A DNA stretch of 64,000 nucleotides from Amaricoccus solimangrovi (GTDB taxonomy: Bacteria; Pseudomonadota; Alphaproteobacteria; Rhodobacterales; Rhodobacteraceae). Where the stretch lies: assembly GCF_006385685.1 (NCBI RefSeq), contig NZ_VFRP01000004.1:207876-271875 (forward strand). The letters are read 5' to 3'. Made by a program: the position numbers and the translations under genes. The notes beneath the pieces were generated by a model. It was not told where the DNA came from, ran no database searches, and worked only from the letters and a program-made list of their open reading frames with translations. Positions 37,969 to 49,421 of the stretch are shown here, piece after piece. How positions within the stretch are numbered: position 1 is the first letter of the stretch; the number at the start of each line of letters is the position of its first letter.

Positions 37969-38913
37969 GTGGTTGCTCGGTTTTCGACGGTGGCCCTCAT
38001 GCGCGAGGAGCCCGAGGTCGTGGCGCGTTTCGCCACGTATTATCACGATCTGGGCGCCCGGATGGTGCTCATCTACCACGACGGGCCAGCCGATCATCTG
38101 CGGGATCTGAACGACGCCCGGACGACGATCATCGCCTGCGACGATGCCTTCTGGGAGCGGCTCGGTGGCCGGCCGCCCGGGCTCGAGGAACGGCAGGCGG
38201 CCGTCTTCGCAAGCGGCATGGCGCGGTGCGAGACGGAGTGGGTCCTGCTCTGCGACGGCGACGAATTCGTCTTCGGAGACCGGCCCGTCGAGCAGTTCCT
38301 GGAATGGATCCCGGAGACGGTCGATTCGGTGCGGCTGCGCACGGCCGAGGCGGTCTGGGGCCCGGGGGACGAGGTGGACACGCCCTTCGGCTGCACCTGG
38401 TTCCGGGTGCCCTGGACCAATGTCCGGCTCTGGAAGCTGCTGCGGCGGGTGGTCTACGGGAAGCAGTGCCGGTTCCTGCGGCGCGGGCTGGTCGCCCATG
38501 TCTCGGGCAAGCAGTTCCTCAGGACCGGCCGCCGCTACACCAATATCGGCAATCACTATTCCGAGCGCGACGGGGTCCAGATCACCGTCTGGGCGCATGA
38601 CCTCGGCCGCGGCGGCGCGGGCATGTTCCTCGGCCATTTCGACGCGATCGGCTTCCAGCGCTGGCGCCAGAAATGGGCGCAGCGCATCAGCCGCGAGACG
38701 CAGACGAGCCGGATGGCCAATACGCGCGCGGCCCAGATGGACGTGATCGCCGCGGCGATGGCGAAGGGCGACGCGGCGACGCGGCGGGTCTTCATGGACC
38801 TCTACGCGCTGAACCGCTGGCAGGCGCGCATCCTGAGCACGCTCGGCTACGCCTTCCAGCGCGACATCTTCCGGCGCGCCCGGACCGAGGACGGAGAGCG
38901 CCGCCGGCCCTGA
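37969..38913 (+). CDS. Glycosyltransferase-like protein (family 2 / DUF4422-type fold)
   Basis: A 314-residue protein resembling the glycosyltransferases annotated as Glyco_tranf_2_4. The start has FSTVALMREEPEVVARFATY, the nucleotide-sugar binding acidic motif is VLLCDGDEFVFGD (about 90-102, the DxD-like element), and a histidine in FLGHFDAIGFQRWRQKWAQR lies near the end. Acceptor and sugar cannot be named. The start is uncertain; GTG 37969 is proposed because AAGG precedes it and the conserved region begins at once. No other polysaccharide gene is adjacent. Confidence 0.75.
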   Translation: MVARFSTVALMREEPEVVARFATYYHDLGARMVLIYHDGPADHLRDLNDARTTIIACDDAFWERLGGRPPGLEERQAAVFASGMARCETEWVLLCDGDEFVFGDRPVEQFLEWIPETVDSVRLRTAEAVWGPGDEVDTPFGCTWFRVPWTNVRLWKLLRRVVYGKQCRFLRRGLVAHVSGKQFLRTGRRYTNIGNHYSERDGVQITVWAHDLGRGGAGMFLGHFDAIGFQRWRQKWAQRISRETQTSRMANTRAAQMDVIAAAMAKGDAATRRVFMDLYALNRWQARILSTLGYAFQRDIFRRARTEDGERRRP

Positions 38914-38914
38914 G

Positions 38915-38929
38915 CCGATCCGGGATCGG
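38915..38929. other. Inverted repeat between the glycosyltransferase and ABC genes
   Basis: CCGATCC and GGATCGG flank a single G directly after the glycosyltransferase stop codon, 80 bases before the ABC binding-protein gene. It could be an operator of the transporter operon or a terminator remnant. No T-run follows. Confidence 0.35.
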
Positions 38930-39009
38930 ACCGCGGACCGATACTTTCGTCGGAGGGCCGTTTGCCCGGCGTCACGCCGCGTATAGGTTACGCGCCGTGG
39001 GAGGATGAC

Positions 39010-39987
39010 ATGAAGAACAACATGGTTGGATTCGCCGCCGCCCTGCTCGGCGCGGCGCTGCTTGGCACGGCCGCGCTGGCCGAGACGCCGGTCCTGCGCA
39101 TCGCCGCGCAGAAATCCGGCACGGTGAACTGGGAACTCGAGACCATCAAGGATCAGGGGCTCGACGGGAAGAACGGCTTCGACCTCCAGGTGATGGACGT
39201 CGCGGCGGGCCCCGCGGGCCAGGTCGCCTTCCAGGGCGGCGAGGCCGATGCGATGGTCACCGACTGGATCTGGGTCGCGCGCCAGCGCGCCGCCGGGGAA
39301 GACTATGTCTTCATCCCCTATTCCCGCGCGGTCGGCGGGCTCATGGTCCCGGGGGACAGCCCGGCTAAGACGCTCGCGGACCTCAAGGGCGCGAAGATCG
39401 GCGTCGCGGGCGGGCCGCTCGACAAGAGCTGGATCCTGCTGCGCGCCTATTCGCAGAAGGAATACGGTTTCGACCTCGCCGACCAGACCGAGCAGGTCTT
39501 CGGCGCCCCGCCGCTGATCGCCGAGGTGGCGGAGCGGGGCGAGGTCGGCGGCGCGATCAACTTCTGGCATTTCCTCGCGAAGATGAAGGTCGCGGGCATG
39601 CGCGAGCTGATCGGCGTCTCGGAGGTCGCGGAGGCGCTCGGCCTCGACCCCGACACGCCGCTGCTCGGCTATGTCGTCCGGGGGGAACTGCTGCGTGACC
39701 AGCCAGAACTGGTGCATGGCTTCGCCACCGCCTCGCGCGAGGCGAAGGAACTGCTCGCGAGTGATCCCGCCGCCTGGGACCACATCCGCCCGATGATGAA
39801 CGCCGCGGATGAGGCGCAGTTCGACGCGCTGAAGGCGGGCTTCATCGCCGGCATTCCGGCGGACGGGCCGGTGAACGAGGAGGCCGCCGGCCGGATGCTG
39901 GGCCTGATGGCGCGGATCGGCGGCGACGAACTGGTGGGCGGCGCGACGACGTTGCCAAAGGGGCTCTTTGTCCAGCCCGGCAGTTGA
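39010..39987 (+). CDS. ABC transporter substrate-binding protein (NMT1/SsuA-like)
   Basis: A 325-residue periplasmic binding protein with a signal peptide (MKNNMVGFAAALLGAALLGTAALA, cleaved about residue 24). The fold is that of the SsuA/TauA/NMT1 group: VLRIAAQKSGTVNWELETI, the switch region GGEADAMVTDWIWVARQRAA and DLKGAKIGVAGGPLDKSWIL. That group binds sulfonates, nitrate, thiamine precursors or similar small molecules, and the ligand here is not evident. GGGAGGATGAC precedes the ATG. The permease gene overlaps its end by 20 bases. Confidence 0.85.
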   Translation: MKNNMVGFAAALLGAALLGTAALAETPVLRIAAQKSGTVNWELETIKDQGLDGKNGFDLQVMDVAAGPAGQVAFQGGEADAMVTDWIWVARQRAAGEDYVFIPYSRAVGGLMVPGDSPAKTLADLKGAKIGVAGGPLDKSWILLRAYSQKEYGFDLADQTEQVFGAPPLIAEVAERGEVGGAINFWHFLAKMKVAGMRELIGVSEVAEALGLDPDTPLLGYVVRGELLRDQPELVHGFATASREAKELLASDPAAWDHIRPMMNAADEAQFDALKAGFIAGIPADGPVNEEAAGRMLGLMARIGGDELVGGATTLPKGLFVQPGS

Positions 39988-40783
39988 GAACCGGGACCGG
40001 ATCGCACGCCCCCCGGTCCGGAGCGGCGGCCGCCGGGGTGGCGGCCCTTGGGTCGCGCTCGCCTCGATCGCGCTCCTGATCGCGGTCTGGTCGGTCGCGG
40101 CGCTGGTCCAGCGCGACCCGCGGATCCTGCCCGGCCCCTGGATCGTCGGCCCGCTGACCTGGCACGAACTCGTCGCCGGCCCCCTGCTGACGGATATCGG
40201 CGCGACGCTGCGGCGCGTCGCGCTCTCCTTCCTCATCGCGATGGGGCTCGGCGCCGGGCTCGGGATCGCCATGGGGCGCAGTTCGCGGCTCGACCGCTGG
40301 CTCGATCCCTGGCTGATCTTCTTCCTCAACCTGCCCGCGCTGGTGCTGATCGTGCTCGCCTATCTCTGGATCGGGCTGAACGAGACCGCCGCGGTGCTCG
40401 CGGTGGCGGCGAACAAGATCCCGACCGTCGTCGTGACGATGCGCGAAGGCGCGCGGGCGCTCGACCCGAAGCTCGCCGACATGGCGCGGGTCTTCCGCAT
40501 GACCCCGCTCGCGCGGCTCCGCCATGTCGAGGCGCCGCAACTCGCGCCCTATGTCGCGGCGGCGGGCCGGTCGGGGATCGCGCTCATCTGGAAGATCGTG
40601 CTGGTCGTCGAATTCCTCGGCCGCTCGAACGGAGTCGGATTCAGGATCCACATGTATTTCCAGCTCTTCGACGTGGCGCGGGTGCTCGCCTATGCGCTCA
40701 GCTTCGTCGCGGTCATGCTGCTCATCGAGGCGGCGGTGTTCCGCCCCTGGGAACGCCGGGCGACGCGATGGCGCGCGGGGTGA
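39968..40783 (+). CDS. ABC transporter permease (SsuC-like)
   Basis: A 271-residue inner-membrane permease with about six helices. The conserved EAA-type loop is REGARALDPKLADMARVFRM (about 158-177), followed by KIVLVVEFLGRSNGVGFRIH, typical of the SsuC/TauC/NrtB group. The start is proposed at TTG 39968, inside the end of the binding-protein gene; this start is less certain than the gene itself. It overlaps the ATPase gene by 16 bases, so the three genes form one tight operon. Confidence 0.87.
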   Translation: MSSPAVENRDRIARPPVRSGGRRGGGPWVALASIALLIAVWSVAALVQRDPRILPGPWIVGPLTWHELVAGPLLTDIGATLRRVALSFLIAMGLGAGLGIAMGRSSRLDRWLDPWLIFFLNLPALVLIVLAYLWIGLNETAAVLAVAANKIPTVVVTMREGARALDPKLADMARVFRMTPLARLRHVEAPQLAPYVAAAGRSGIALIWKIVLVVEFLGRSNGVGFRIHMYFQLFDVARVLAYALSFVAVMLLIEAAVFRPWERRATRWRAG

Positions 40784-41382
40784 TCGCGCTCGACCTCGCG
40801 TCGAAGCATTTCGGCGACCGGCCGGTGCTCGGCCCCATCGCCTTCGCGGTGGCCCCGGGCGAGGCGGTCGCGCTGACCGGCCCCTCGGGCGCGGGCAAGA
40901 CCACGCTCTTGCGGATCCTCGCCGGACTCGACCGGGATTTCGAGGGATCGCTCAGCGCGCCGGCGCGGATCGCGATGGTGTTCCAGGAGCCGACGCTCCT
41001 GCCCTGGCGCGACGCGGCGGCGAACATCATGCTCACCACCGGGGCGGACGCCGCCACCGCCGAACGGCTGCTCGGCGAGGTCGGGCTCGCCGGGCGCGGC
41101 GCGGCCTATCCGGGCCAGCTCTCGCTCGGCCAGCAGCGGCGCCTCGCGCTCGCGCGGGCGCTGGCGGCGGAGCCGGAACTGCTGCTGCTCGACGAGCCCT
41201 TCGTCTCGCTCGATCCCGCGCTGGTCGAGGAGATGCTGACGCTGACCGAGGCGGTCCTCCGGCGGCGGCGGGCGGCGAGCGTGCTCGTCACCCATTCCCG
41301 CGCCGAGGCGGAACGGCTCGCCGACCGGATCGTGACGCTTGGCGGAAGCCCCGCCCGGATCGTGAGCGAGGAGCGTCCGTAG
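40768..41382 (+). CDS. ABC transporter ATP-binding protein (SsuB-like)
   Basis: A 204-residue ATPase, short for its class. Walker A is GPSGAGKTTLL (about 38-48), the Q-loop is MVFQEPTLLPWRD, the signature is LSLGQQRRLALARAL (LSLGQ in place of LSGGQ), Walker B is LLLLDEPF, and the H-loop is VTHSRAEA. FQEPTLLPW is typical of the nitrate/sulfonate/taurine subgroup. It overlaps the permease gene by 16 bases and completes the importer. Confidence 0.92.
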   Translation: MARGVIALDLASKHFGDRPVLGPIAFAVAPGEAVALTGPSGAGKTTLLRILAGLDRDFEGSLSAPARIAMVFQEPTLLPWRDAAANIMLTTGADAATAERLLGEVGLAGRGAAYPGQLSLGQQRRLALARALAAEPELLLLDEPFVSLDPALVEEMLTLTEAVLRRRRAASVLVTHSRAEAERLADRIVTLGGSPARIVSEERP

Positions 41383-41406
41383 GGCGGACATCTGTCCGCC
41401 GCCCCC

Positions 41407-42093
41407 TCAGAACGGCGCCGCGCTCTCGAAGGCCACATGCGCGCCGCCCTCCGGATGCCGGAAGGCGAGCCGCGCGGCGTGAAGCTGCAGCCGAGGCGCC
41501 GCGGCGAGCGCCTCGGGCGGCGCGTAGAACCGGTCGCCGAGGATCGGATGGCCGAGGCTCTTGAGATGCACGCGCAGCTGATGGCTGCGCCCGGTCAGCG
41601 GACGCAGCGCCACGCGGGTCGCCGCCGCCTCCCGTTCGAGCACGCGCCATTCGGTGACGGCGGGCTTGCCGCGCTCGTGGCAGACCATCTGCAACGGCCG
41701 GTTCGGCCAGTCGCAGATCAGCGGCAGGTCGATCCGGCCTTGGTCCGCCGCCATCAGCCCGGCGACGCGGGCCACATAGGTCTTGCCGACCTGCCGCCGC
41801 TCGAACTGCCAGCCGAGATGGCGCTGGGCGAGCTTCGTCCGGGCGAAGACCATCAGCCCCGAGGTGTCGCCGTCGAGCCGGTGGATCAGCAGCGCCTCCG
41901 GGAAATCCGCCCGCACCCGCGCCTCGAGGCAATCCTGGGGGCCGGGCGGCTTCGCGGGCACCGAGAGCAGGCCGGAGGGTTTGTCCACGATCAGGATCCC
42001 GGCGTCGGCGTGGACCAGGCGATAGGTCTCCGCCGGAGGGTCCGGCGGGGAAGGGCGATACCCGGACGGCAGCAAAGGCTGTCGAATATGCAT
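41407..42093 (-). CDS. rluA: RluA-family RNA pseudouridine synthase
   Basis: A 228-residue pseudouridine synthase without an S4 domain, the architecture of RluA, which modifies 23S rRNA U746 and tRNA U32 in E. coli. The catalytic motif LIHRLDGDTSGLMVFAR has its aspartate at about residue 73, and GRSHQLRVHLKSLGHPILGD follows. DKPSGLLSVP is the usual lead-in. The ATG at 42093 lies inside an AT-rich palindrome (see the repeat entry), so the true start could be slightly downstream. It follows pgi on the same strand after 62 bases. Confidence 0.88.
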   Translation of the reverse strand: MHIRQPLLPSGYRPSPPDPPAETYRLVHADAGILIVDKPSGLLSVPAKPPGPQDCLEARVRADFPEALLIHRLDGDTSGLMVFARTKLAQRHLGWQFERRQVGKTYVARVAGLMAADQGRIDLPLICDWPNRPLQMVCHERGKPAVTEWRVLEREAAATRVALRPLTGRSHQLRVHLKSLGHPILGDRFYAPPEALAAAPRLQLHAARLAFRHPEGGAHVAFESAAPF

Positions 42094-42157
42094 TTACATA
42101 TTCCGCGAACTGGGTGCATATCCCCGCCGCTGCGCGGCGATATGCATTTGCATATTC
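42084..42157. repeat. AT-rich palindromic repeat pair between pgi and rluA
   Basis: Two near-identical palindromic units lie in otherwise GC-rich DNA. On the plus strand they read GAATATGCATTTACATATTC (42084-42103) and GATATGCATTTGCATATTC (42139-42157). Between them, TGCATATC (42115-42122) pairs with GATATGCA (42139-42146) around the GC hairpin CGCCGC-TGC-GCGGCG (42125-42139 region). The outermost arms GAATATGCA and TGCATATTC are also complementary. The first unit contains the rluA start codon and the second contains the pgi stop codon. The structure is seen directly; its role is unknown. Confidence 0.7.
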
Positions 42158-43757
42158 AGGCCCTGAGCGCCGCCAGCGCCCCGAGGAGGCCGGCGGTGGA
42201 GCCGTCCTTCGACTCCGCCCCCTCTCCGCCCTTGACCAGCGGCAGGAGCGCGGTGGCGAGTTCCTTGCCGAGCTCCACGCCCCACTGGTCGAAGGAGTTG
42301 ATGTCCCAGATCACCCCCTCGACGAAGACGCGATGCTCGTAGAGCGCGATGATCCGGCCGAGCGTGTACGGGTCGAGCTTCGCATAGACGAGCGTCGTCG
42401 AGGGCCGGTTGCCCGGAAAGACCTTGTGCGGGGCGAGAGCGGGATCCTTCACCGTCTTCTCGGCGGCGGCGAGGTCGCGGCCGCGCATCAGCGCCTCCGA
42501 CTGCGCGAGGCAATTCGCGATGAGTAGCTCGTGATGCTCGCGCAAGTCCGGCTCGTGCCCGTTCGAGGCGACCATGAATTCGCAGGGGATGACGTTCGTG
42601 CCCTGATGGATCAACTGGTAGAAGGCGTGCTGGCCGTTGGTCCCCGGCTCGCCCCAGACGATCGGCCCGGTGGGCTGGCTCACCGGCGAGCCGTCCAGCG
42701 TCACGCCCTTGCCGTTCGATTCCATGTCGAGCTGCTGGAGATAGGCCGGCAGCCGGCTGAGGCGCTGGTCGTAGGGCAGCACGGCGCGCGAGGGATAACC
42801 CATCACGTCGCGGTGCCAGACGCCGATGAGCCCGAGCAGCACCGGCATGTTCCTCGCCAGCGGCGCCTCCTGGAAATGCCGGTCCATCGCATGGGCGCCG
42901 GCGAGGAAGTCGAGGAAGTTCTCTGGACCCACCGCGATCATCACCGGCAGCCCGACCGCGCCCCAGACCGAATAACGCCCGCCGACCCAGTCCCAGAAGC
43001 CGAAGACGCGCTCGGGCTCGATGCCGAAGGCCGCGGTCTTGTCGAGCGCGGTCGAGACGGCGGCGAAATGCCGGTCCGCCGCCGCCCCGAGCGACTCCGC
43101 CGCCCAGGCCTTCGCGGTTTTCGCATTGGTCATGGTCTCGATCGTGGTGAAGGTCTTCGAGGCCACGATGAAGAGCGTGCGCGCCGGATCGAGGTCGGCC
43201 AGCACGTCGTGGATATGCGCGCCATCGACGTTCGAGACGTAATGCGCCTTCGGCCCGTCGGCGTAGGGCGCGAGCGCCAGCGTCGCCATCACCGGCCCGA
43301 GGTCGCTGCCGCCGATGCCGATGTTGACCACGTCGGTGAAGGGCCGCCCGTCCGAGGCGGCGATGGAGCCATCGCGGATGCCGCTCGCGAAGGCCGACAT
43401 CCGGCCCAGCACCTCGTTCACGCCGGGCATCACGTCCTCGCCGTCGACGAGGACCGGCGTGTTCGCGCGGTTGCGGAGCGCGGTGTGCAGCACGGCGCGG
43501 TCCTCGGTCACGTTGATCCGCTCGCCCCGGAACATCGCGTCGCGCTTCGTCGCGACCCCCCGGGCCTCGGCGAGTTCGACAAGCGCGGCGAGCGCCGGCG
43601 CGTCGATGTTCACCTTGGAGAAGTCGAGCAGCATGTCGCCGAGCGAAACGGAGAACCCCCGGAACCGGTCCGGATCGCCGTCGAACAGCGACATGAGCGA
43701 ACGCTCCTCCGCCTGCGCGCCCGCGCGCGCCAGCGCCTCCCAGATCCTGTCGGCCAT
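42156..43757 (-). CDS. pgi: Glucose-6-phosphate isomerase
   Basis: Interconverts glucose-6-phosphate and fructose-6-phosphate. The 533-residue protein has the phosphate-binding [15 protein letters not shown] (about 140-154), the signature segment [18 protein letters not shown], the catalytic [19 protein letters not shown], and the C-terminal [20 protein letters not shown] sequence with the catalytic lysine. The ATG at 43757 is the first that gives a family-like start ([13 protein letters not shown]). It lies five bases after eda and links the fructose branch to the Entner-Doudoroff enzymes upstream. Confidence 0.96.
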   Translation of the reverse strand: MADRIWEALARAGAQAEERSLMSLFDGDPDRFRGFSVSLGDMLLDFSKVNIDAPALAALVELAEARGVATKRDAMFRGERINVTEDRAVLHTALRNRANTPVLVDGEDVMPGVNEVLGRMSAFASGIRDGSIAASDGRPFTDVVNIGIGGSDLGPVMATLALAPYADGPKAHYVSNVDGAHIHDVLADLDPARTLFIVASKTFTTIETMTNAKTAKAWAAESLGAAADRHFAAVSTALDKTAAFGIEPERVFGFWDWVGGRYSVWGAVGLPVMIAVGPENFLDFLAGAHAMDRHFQEAPLARNMPVLLGLIGVWHRDVMGYPSRAVLPYDQRLSRLPAYLQQLDMESNGKGVTLDGSPVSQPTGPIVWGEPGTNGQHAFYQLIHQGTNVIPCEFMVASNGHEPDLREHHELLIANCLAQSEALMRGRDLAAAEKTVKDPALAPHKVFPGNRPSTTLVYAKLDPYTLGRIIALYEHRVFVEGVIWDINSFDQWGVELGKELATALLPLVKGGEGAESKDGSTAGLLGALAALRA

Positions 43758-43762
43758 CTGAC

Positions 43763-44410
43763 TTATCCCTTGAGCTTGCTCGCTTCGCGCGCGAGCGCCT
43801 CGATCTCGTCCCACTTGCCGCCCGCCATCAGGGCCTTGTCGCAGACCCAGGAGCCGCCGACGCACATCACGTTCGGAAGCGAGAGATAGGAGGCGGCGTT
43901 CTTGGGGCTGACACCCCCGGTGGGGCAATAGTTCATCTGCGGCAGCGGGCCATTGAACGCCTTCAGCGCCGGCGCGCCGCCGTTTACCTCGGCGGGGAAG
44001 AACTTCGCCACGTCATAGCCGCGCGAGAGCATGAACATCGCTTCCGAGATCGTCGCCGTACCGCCGAGCAGCGGTAGTTCCGCCTCCTCGCAGGCATCAA
44101 GCAGTTCGTCGGTGACGCCGGGCGAGACCCCGAATTCCGCGCCGGCCTCCTTCGCGGCCCTTACGTCATCGGGCGTCAGCAGCGTTCCCGCGCCGACGAT
44201 GCCGCCCGAGACCTGCTTCATCGCCTTCACGACGTCGAGCGCCACGGGCGTCCGGAGCGTCACCTCGAGCACCGGCAGCCCGCCCGCGACCAGCGCGGTG
44301 GCGAGCGGCACGGCATGGGCGAGGTCGTCCACGACGATCACGGGGACCACGGGCGCGAGGCCGCAGATCTCCTTGGCAAAGGCCGATGCGTCCTTCGGTG
44401 TCATGACCAT
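43763..44410 (-). CDS. eda: KDPG aldolase (2-dehydro-3-deoxy-phosphogluconate aldolase)
   Basis: Splits KDPG into pyruvate and glyceraldehyde-3-phosphate, the last step of the Entner-Doudoroff pathway. The 215-residue protein has the catalytic glutamate and arginine in [22 protein letters not shown], and the Schiff-base lysine in [11 protein letters not shown] (about residue 136). [15 protein letters not shown] closes the phosphate site. edd lies 28 bases upstream and pgi five bases downstream, all on the minus strand. Confidence 0.96.
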   Translation of the reverse strand: MVMTPKDASAFAKEICGLAPVVPVIVVDDLAHAVPLATALVAGGLPVLEVTLRTPVALDVVKAMKQVSGGIVGAGTLLTPDDVRAAKEAGAEFGVSPGVTDELLDACEEAELPLLGGTATISEAMFMLSRGYDVAKFFPAEVNGGAPALKAFNGPLPQMNYCPTGGVSPKNAASYLSLPNVMCVGGSWVCDKALMAGGKWDEIEALAREASKLKG

Positions 44411-44438
44411 GGCCGGTCCTCCTTCGGGTATCAGGGTC

Positions 44439-46247
44439 TCAGAACAGCGGCGAGGCGCCGAGCTCGGCCGCGCCGACGTTGGCGCGGAAGGCCGCGAAGA
44501 GCTCGCGCCCGACGCCGTGCTGGTTGTGCGTGAGGTCGGGATGGCGCACCGGCCGGTCGAGCGCGCCCGGCGTCAGCACGTCGAGCGTGCCCTTCACCGC
44601 GTCGACCCGGATCAGGTCGCCGTCCGCGATCCGGGCGAGCGGCCCGCCATCGAGGGCCTCGGGGCTCACATGGATCGCGGAGGGCACCTTGCCCGACGCG
44701 CCCGACATGCGCCCGTCGGTCACCAGCGCGACGCGGAGCCCCTTGTCCTGCAGCACCGCGAGCACCGGCGTCAGGCTGTGCAGTTCCGGCATCCCGTTCG
44801 CCTTCGGCCCCTGGAAGCGGACGATGACCACGGTGTCGGTGGTGAACTCGCCCGCCTTGAAGGCGCGCTTCACCTCCTCCTGATCCTCGAACACCCGCGC
44901 CGGGGCCTCGATCACATGCCGCTCCGGCGCGACGGCGGAGACCTTCATGACGCCGGTGCCGAGATTGCCGCCGAGCCGCTTCACGCCGCCGGTCGGCTGG
45001 AACGGATCGGAGGCCGGGCGCAGGATCTTGTCGTTCAGCGTCTCGCCCGCGCCGGCCTCCCAGGTGAGCGCGCCGTCGATCAGCTTCGGCTCCTGGGTAT
45101 AGCGCGCGAGCCCGTCGCCCGCGACGGTGCGGGTGTCGTCATGCAGCAGCCCCGCGTCAAGCAGCTCGCCGATCATGTAGCCCAGGCCCCCCGCGGCGTG
45201 GAAATGGTTCACGTCCGCGAGCCCGTTCGGATAGACCCGCGCCATCAGCGGCGTGACGTCGGAGAGCTCGGCGAAATCCTCCCAGTCGAGCAGCACGCCC
45301 GCGGCGCGCGCCATCGCGATCAGGTGGATGAGCAGGTTGGTGGAGCCGCCGGTGGCGTTGAGCCCGACGATCCCGTTCACGAAGGCGCGCTCGTCGAGCA
45401 CGTCGCAGACCGGCGTGTACTGGTTGCCGAGCGCCGAGATCGCCATCGCGCGCCGCGCGCCCTCCACGGTGAGCGCCTCGCGGAGCGGCGTGTTCGGGTT
45501 CACGAAGGAGGCGCCGGGCAGGTGCAGGCCCATGAACTCCATCAGCATCTGGTTCGTGTTCGCCGTGCCGTAGAAGGTGCAGGTGCCCGGCCCGTGGTAG
45601 GAGGCCATCTCCGCCTCCATCAGCTTGTCGCGCCCGACCTCGCCGGTCGCGAACTGCTGGCGGACCTTCGACTTCTGGTCGTTGGGGATGCCGGACGTCA
45701 TCGGCCCGGCGGGCAGGAACACCGCCGGCAGATGGCCGAAGGTCGCCGCGGCGATCACGAGGCCCGGAACGATCTTGTCGCAGACGCCGAGATAGACGGT
45801 CGTGTCGAACACGTCGTGGCTGAGCGCGATCGCCGAGGCCATCGCGATCACGTCGCGCGAGAAGAGCGAGAGTTCCATCCCCGCCTGCCCCTGGGTCACG
45901 CCGTCGCACATCGCCGGCACCCCGCCCGCGACCTGCGCCGTGCCGCCCGCCTCGCGCGCGGCGCGGCGGATCAGCTCGGGGAAATGCTCGTAGGGCTGAT
46001 GCGCCGAAAGCATGTCGTTGTAGGCGGTGACGATGCCGAGATTGCCGGCCGTGCCGGTGGCGAGCGCCGCCTTGTCGCCCTCTGGCATCGCCGCGTAGGC
46101 GTGCGCCTGGTTGCCGCAGGTCAGATGGGCGCGCTTCGGCCCCTCGTCCCGCGCCCGGGCCATCCGGTCGAGATAGGGGCGGCGCACCGGCGCGGAACGA
46201 TCGACGATGCGCTGGGTCACGCGGGCGATGGTGGCATGCAAGGACAT
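44439..46247 (-). CDS. edd: 6-phosphogluconate dehydratase
   Basis: Dehydrates 6-phosphogluconate to KDPG. The 602-residue protein belongs to the IlvD/Edd iron-sulfur dehydratases. Candidate cluster cysteines are in [19 protein letters not shown] and in [13 protein letters not shown], together with one in the C-terminal half. [20 protein letters not shown] and [17 protein letters not shown] are typical of Edd. AGGAGGGAG precedes the ATG at 46247. The 75 bases between it and pgl contain no obvious promoter. Confidence 0.96.
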   Translation of the reverse strand: MSLHATIARVTQRIVDRSAPVRRPYLDRMARARDEGPKRAHLTCGNQAHAYAAMPEGDKAALATGTAGNLGIVTAYNDMLSAHQPYEHFPELIRRAAREAGGTAQVAGGVPAMCDGVTQGQAGMELSLFSRDVIAMASAIALSHDVFDTTVYLGVCDKIVPGLVIAAATFGHLPAVFLPAGPMTSGIPNDQKSKVRQQFATGEVGRDKLMEAEMASYHGPGTCTFYGTANTNQMLMEFMGLHLPGASFVNPNTPLREALTVEGARRAMAISALGNQYTPVCDVLDERAFVNGIVGLNATGGSTNLLIHLIAMARAAGVLLDWEDFAELSDVTPLMARVYPNGLADVNHFHAAGGLGYMIGELLDAGLLHDDTRTVAGDGLARYTQEPKLIDGALTWEAGAGETLNDKILRPASDPFQPTGGVKRLGGNLGTGVMKVSAVAPERHVIEAPARVFEDQEEVKRAFKAGEFTTDTVVIVRFQGPKANGMPELHSLTPVLAVLQDKGLRVALVTDGRMSGASGKVPSAIHVSPEALDGGPLARIADGDLIRVDAVKGTLDVLTPGALDRPVRHPDLTHNQHGVGRELFAAFRANVGAAELGASPLF

Positions 46248-46322
46248 GAGGCTCCCTCCTCCGGGTCGGGTTGGGGATCCGGCGGGACGCGCCGCGCGGA
46301 GCGGCACGTGGCGCCGGGAGGA

Positions 46323-47011
46323 TCAATCGGCGTAGTGGACGGTCACGGGACAGGGCGCGTCGAGGATCGCGCGGATCGGCGCCTCCTCCGCCGGCCCCGG
46401 CGCGAGCGCGCGGTCGAGCGCGGCGAGCTTCTCCGCCCCCGTCAGCAGGATATGGATCACGCCCGAGCCCCGGAGCACCGGGGCGGAGAGCGTCAGCCGC
46501 GCCTCCGGCTGGCCGGGCGGATGCATCGCGACGACATCGGGCGCGGTGCCGGCCAGCGCCGCGGCGAGTTCGGGCGTGCCCGGAAAGAGCGAGGCCGTAT
46601 GCATGTCCGCGCCCATGCCGAGCACCGTCACGTCGAGCGGCAGCGCCTCGGCCACCCGCTCGCGCACCGTGTCGAGCAGGAAGTCGGCCCCGCCGATCGC
46701 ATGGAACCGGAGCAGGTTCGCCCCCGCCGCCGCGTTCCGCATCAGCGTCTCGCGCAGGAGCCGCGTGTTCGACCGTTCGCTGTATTCCGGCACCACGCGC
46801 TCGTCGGTCAGCATCACGGTGATCTCGGGCCAGTCGAGATCGGCCTCCGACAGCGCCGTCAGGAAGGGGCCGGGCGTCGTTCCGCCCGGCACGGCGAGCG
46901 AGGCGCGTCCCTTCGACGCGTGCGCCGCGCGCAGCTGGTCCCCGACGAGTTCCGCGAGGCCGCGCATCAGCGTGTCCCGGTCGGGGTAGAGCTGGCGCGC
47001 GACGTCCCGGC

Positions 47012-47015
<4 letters not shown>
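46323..47015 (-). CDS. pgl: 6-phosphogluconolactonase
   Basis: Hydrolyses 6-phosphogluconolactone to 6-phosphogluconate. The 230-residue protein has the DevB/SOL-type motifs LAVPGGTTPGPFLTAL (about 39-54), the VMLTDERVVP segment (about 66-75) and VTVLGMGADMHTASLFPGTP. It starts at GTG 47015 and overlaps the zwf stop by four bases, so it is translationally coupled to zwf. Its position between zwf and edd follows the reaction order. Confidence 0.93.
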
Positions 47016-48469
<1,454 letters not shown>

Positions 48470-48476
48470 GGCGGGC

Positions 48477-49421
48477 TTATCCTTGTGAGGCTGCGAGCAG
48501 GTCGGCGGCGCGAGGCAGGTCGGCTCCGCGCCGGGAACAGGTGATGGCCGCGGCGCGCGCGGCGTAGTCGAGCAGTTCCGCCAGCGCCGGGGTGTCGAGC
48601 CCGTCGAGCGCGGCGAGCGCGCCCTCCGGGCGCTGGATCAGCCGCGCGATCAGCGCGGCCTGGAAGGTATCGCCGGCACCGACCGTGTCGATCACCCGGA
48701 CCCTGGGCGGCGTCGCCGAGGCCCTGAGGCCCGAGCGGGTCCAGCCATGCGCCGCCTCGCCGCCGTCGGTCACGACGACGAGCCGGACGCCATCGGCGAG
48801 TCGCGCCTCGGCGAAGATCTCCGGCTTCATCCCGGGATGCAACAGTTCGAGATCCTCCGCGCTGATCTTGAGCAGCGCCACATGCGGATAGAGCGCGCCG
48901 AGCCGCTCCCGCCAGACGTCCATGTCCGGCTCCACATTGGTACGAATGTTCGGATCGAGCGTGACGAAGCCGCCGCTCCGCGCGCGGGCGAGCCCGGCGA
49001 AGGCATCCGCGGTCGGCGGCGCCGCCAGCGAATAGGAGCCGAAATGCACGCCCTCGACCTCGGGCCCGAGCGCGGGCAGATCCTCCGGCCGCACGCCGGT
49101 ATCGGCGGAGCCGTTCTTGTAGAACTGGTAGGCCGGCACCCCCTCGGCGTCGAGCCCGACGAGGCTCAGCGTCGTCGGCCGGTCCGTCGGGATCGCATAG
49201 GCGGTCGACACCCCCTCGTCGCGCAGCACCCGCGCCAGCCGCTGGCCGAGCAGATCGGTCGAAAGCCCGGTCAGCAGCCCCGAATCCGACCCGAGCCGCC
49301 GGACCCCGATCGCGACGTTGAAGGGCGAGCCGCCGGCGCGGGCCGCGTAGGTGGCGGCGGCCGGACCGTCCTCGGTCTCGAGGAAGAAGTCGAACAGCGC
49401 CTCGCCGCAAACAAGAAACAT
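48477..49421 (-). CDS. PfkB-family sugar kinase (fructokinase-like)
   Basis: A 314-residue ribokinase-superfamily kinase. GGSPFNVAIGVRRLGSDSG (about 30-48) is the N-terminal PfkB signature, and DTVGAGDTFQAALIARL (about 247-263) is the C-terminal one with the catalytic aspartate of GAGD. FLVCGEALFDFF at the start matches bacterial fructokinases. The product would be fructose-6-phosphate, which the nearby Pgi can pass to Zwf. The ATG at 49421 has AGGGA upstream. The gene sits between the ABC ATPase gene (109-base gap) and zwf (7-base gap). Confidence 0.87.
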   Translation of the reverse strand: MFLVCGEALFDFFLETEDGPAAATYAARAGGSPFNVAIGVRRLGSDSGLLTGLSTDLLGQRLARVLRDEGVSTAYAIPTDRPTTLSLVGLDAEGVPAYQFYKNGSADTGVRPEDLPALGPEVEGVHFGSYSLAAPPTADAFAGLARARSGGFVTLDPNIRTNVEPDMDVWRERLGALYPHVALLKISAEDLELLHPGMKPEIFAEARLADGVRLVVVTDGGEAAHGWTRSGLRASATPPRVRVIDTVGAGDTFQAALIARLIQRPEGALAALDGLDTPALAELLDYAARAAAITCSRRGADLPRAADLLAASQG

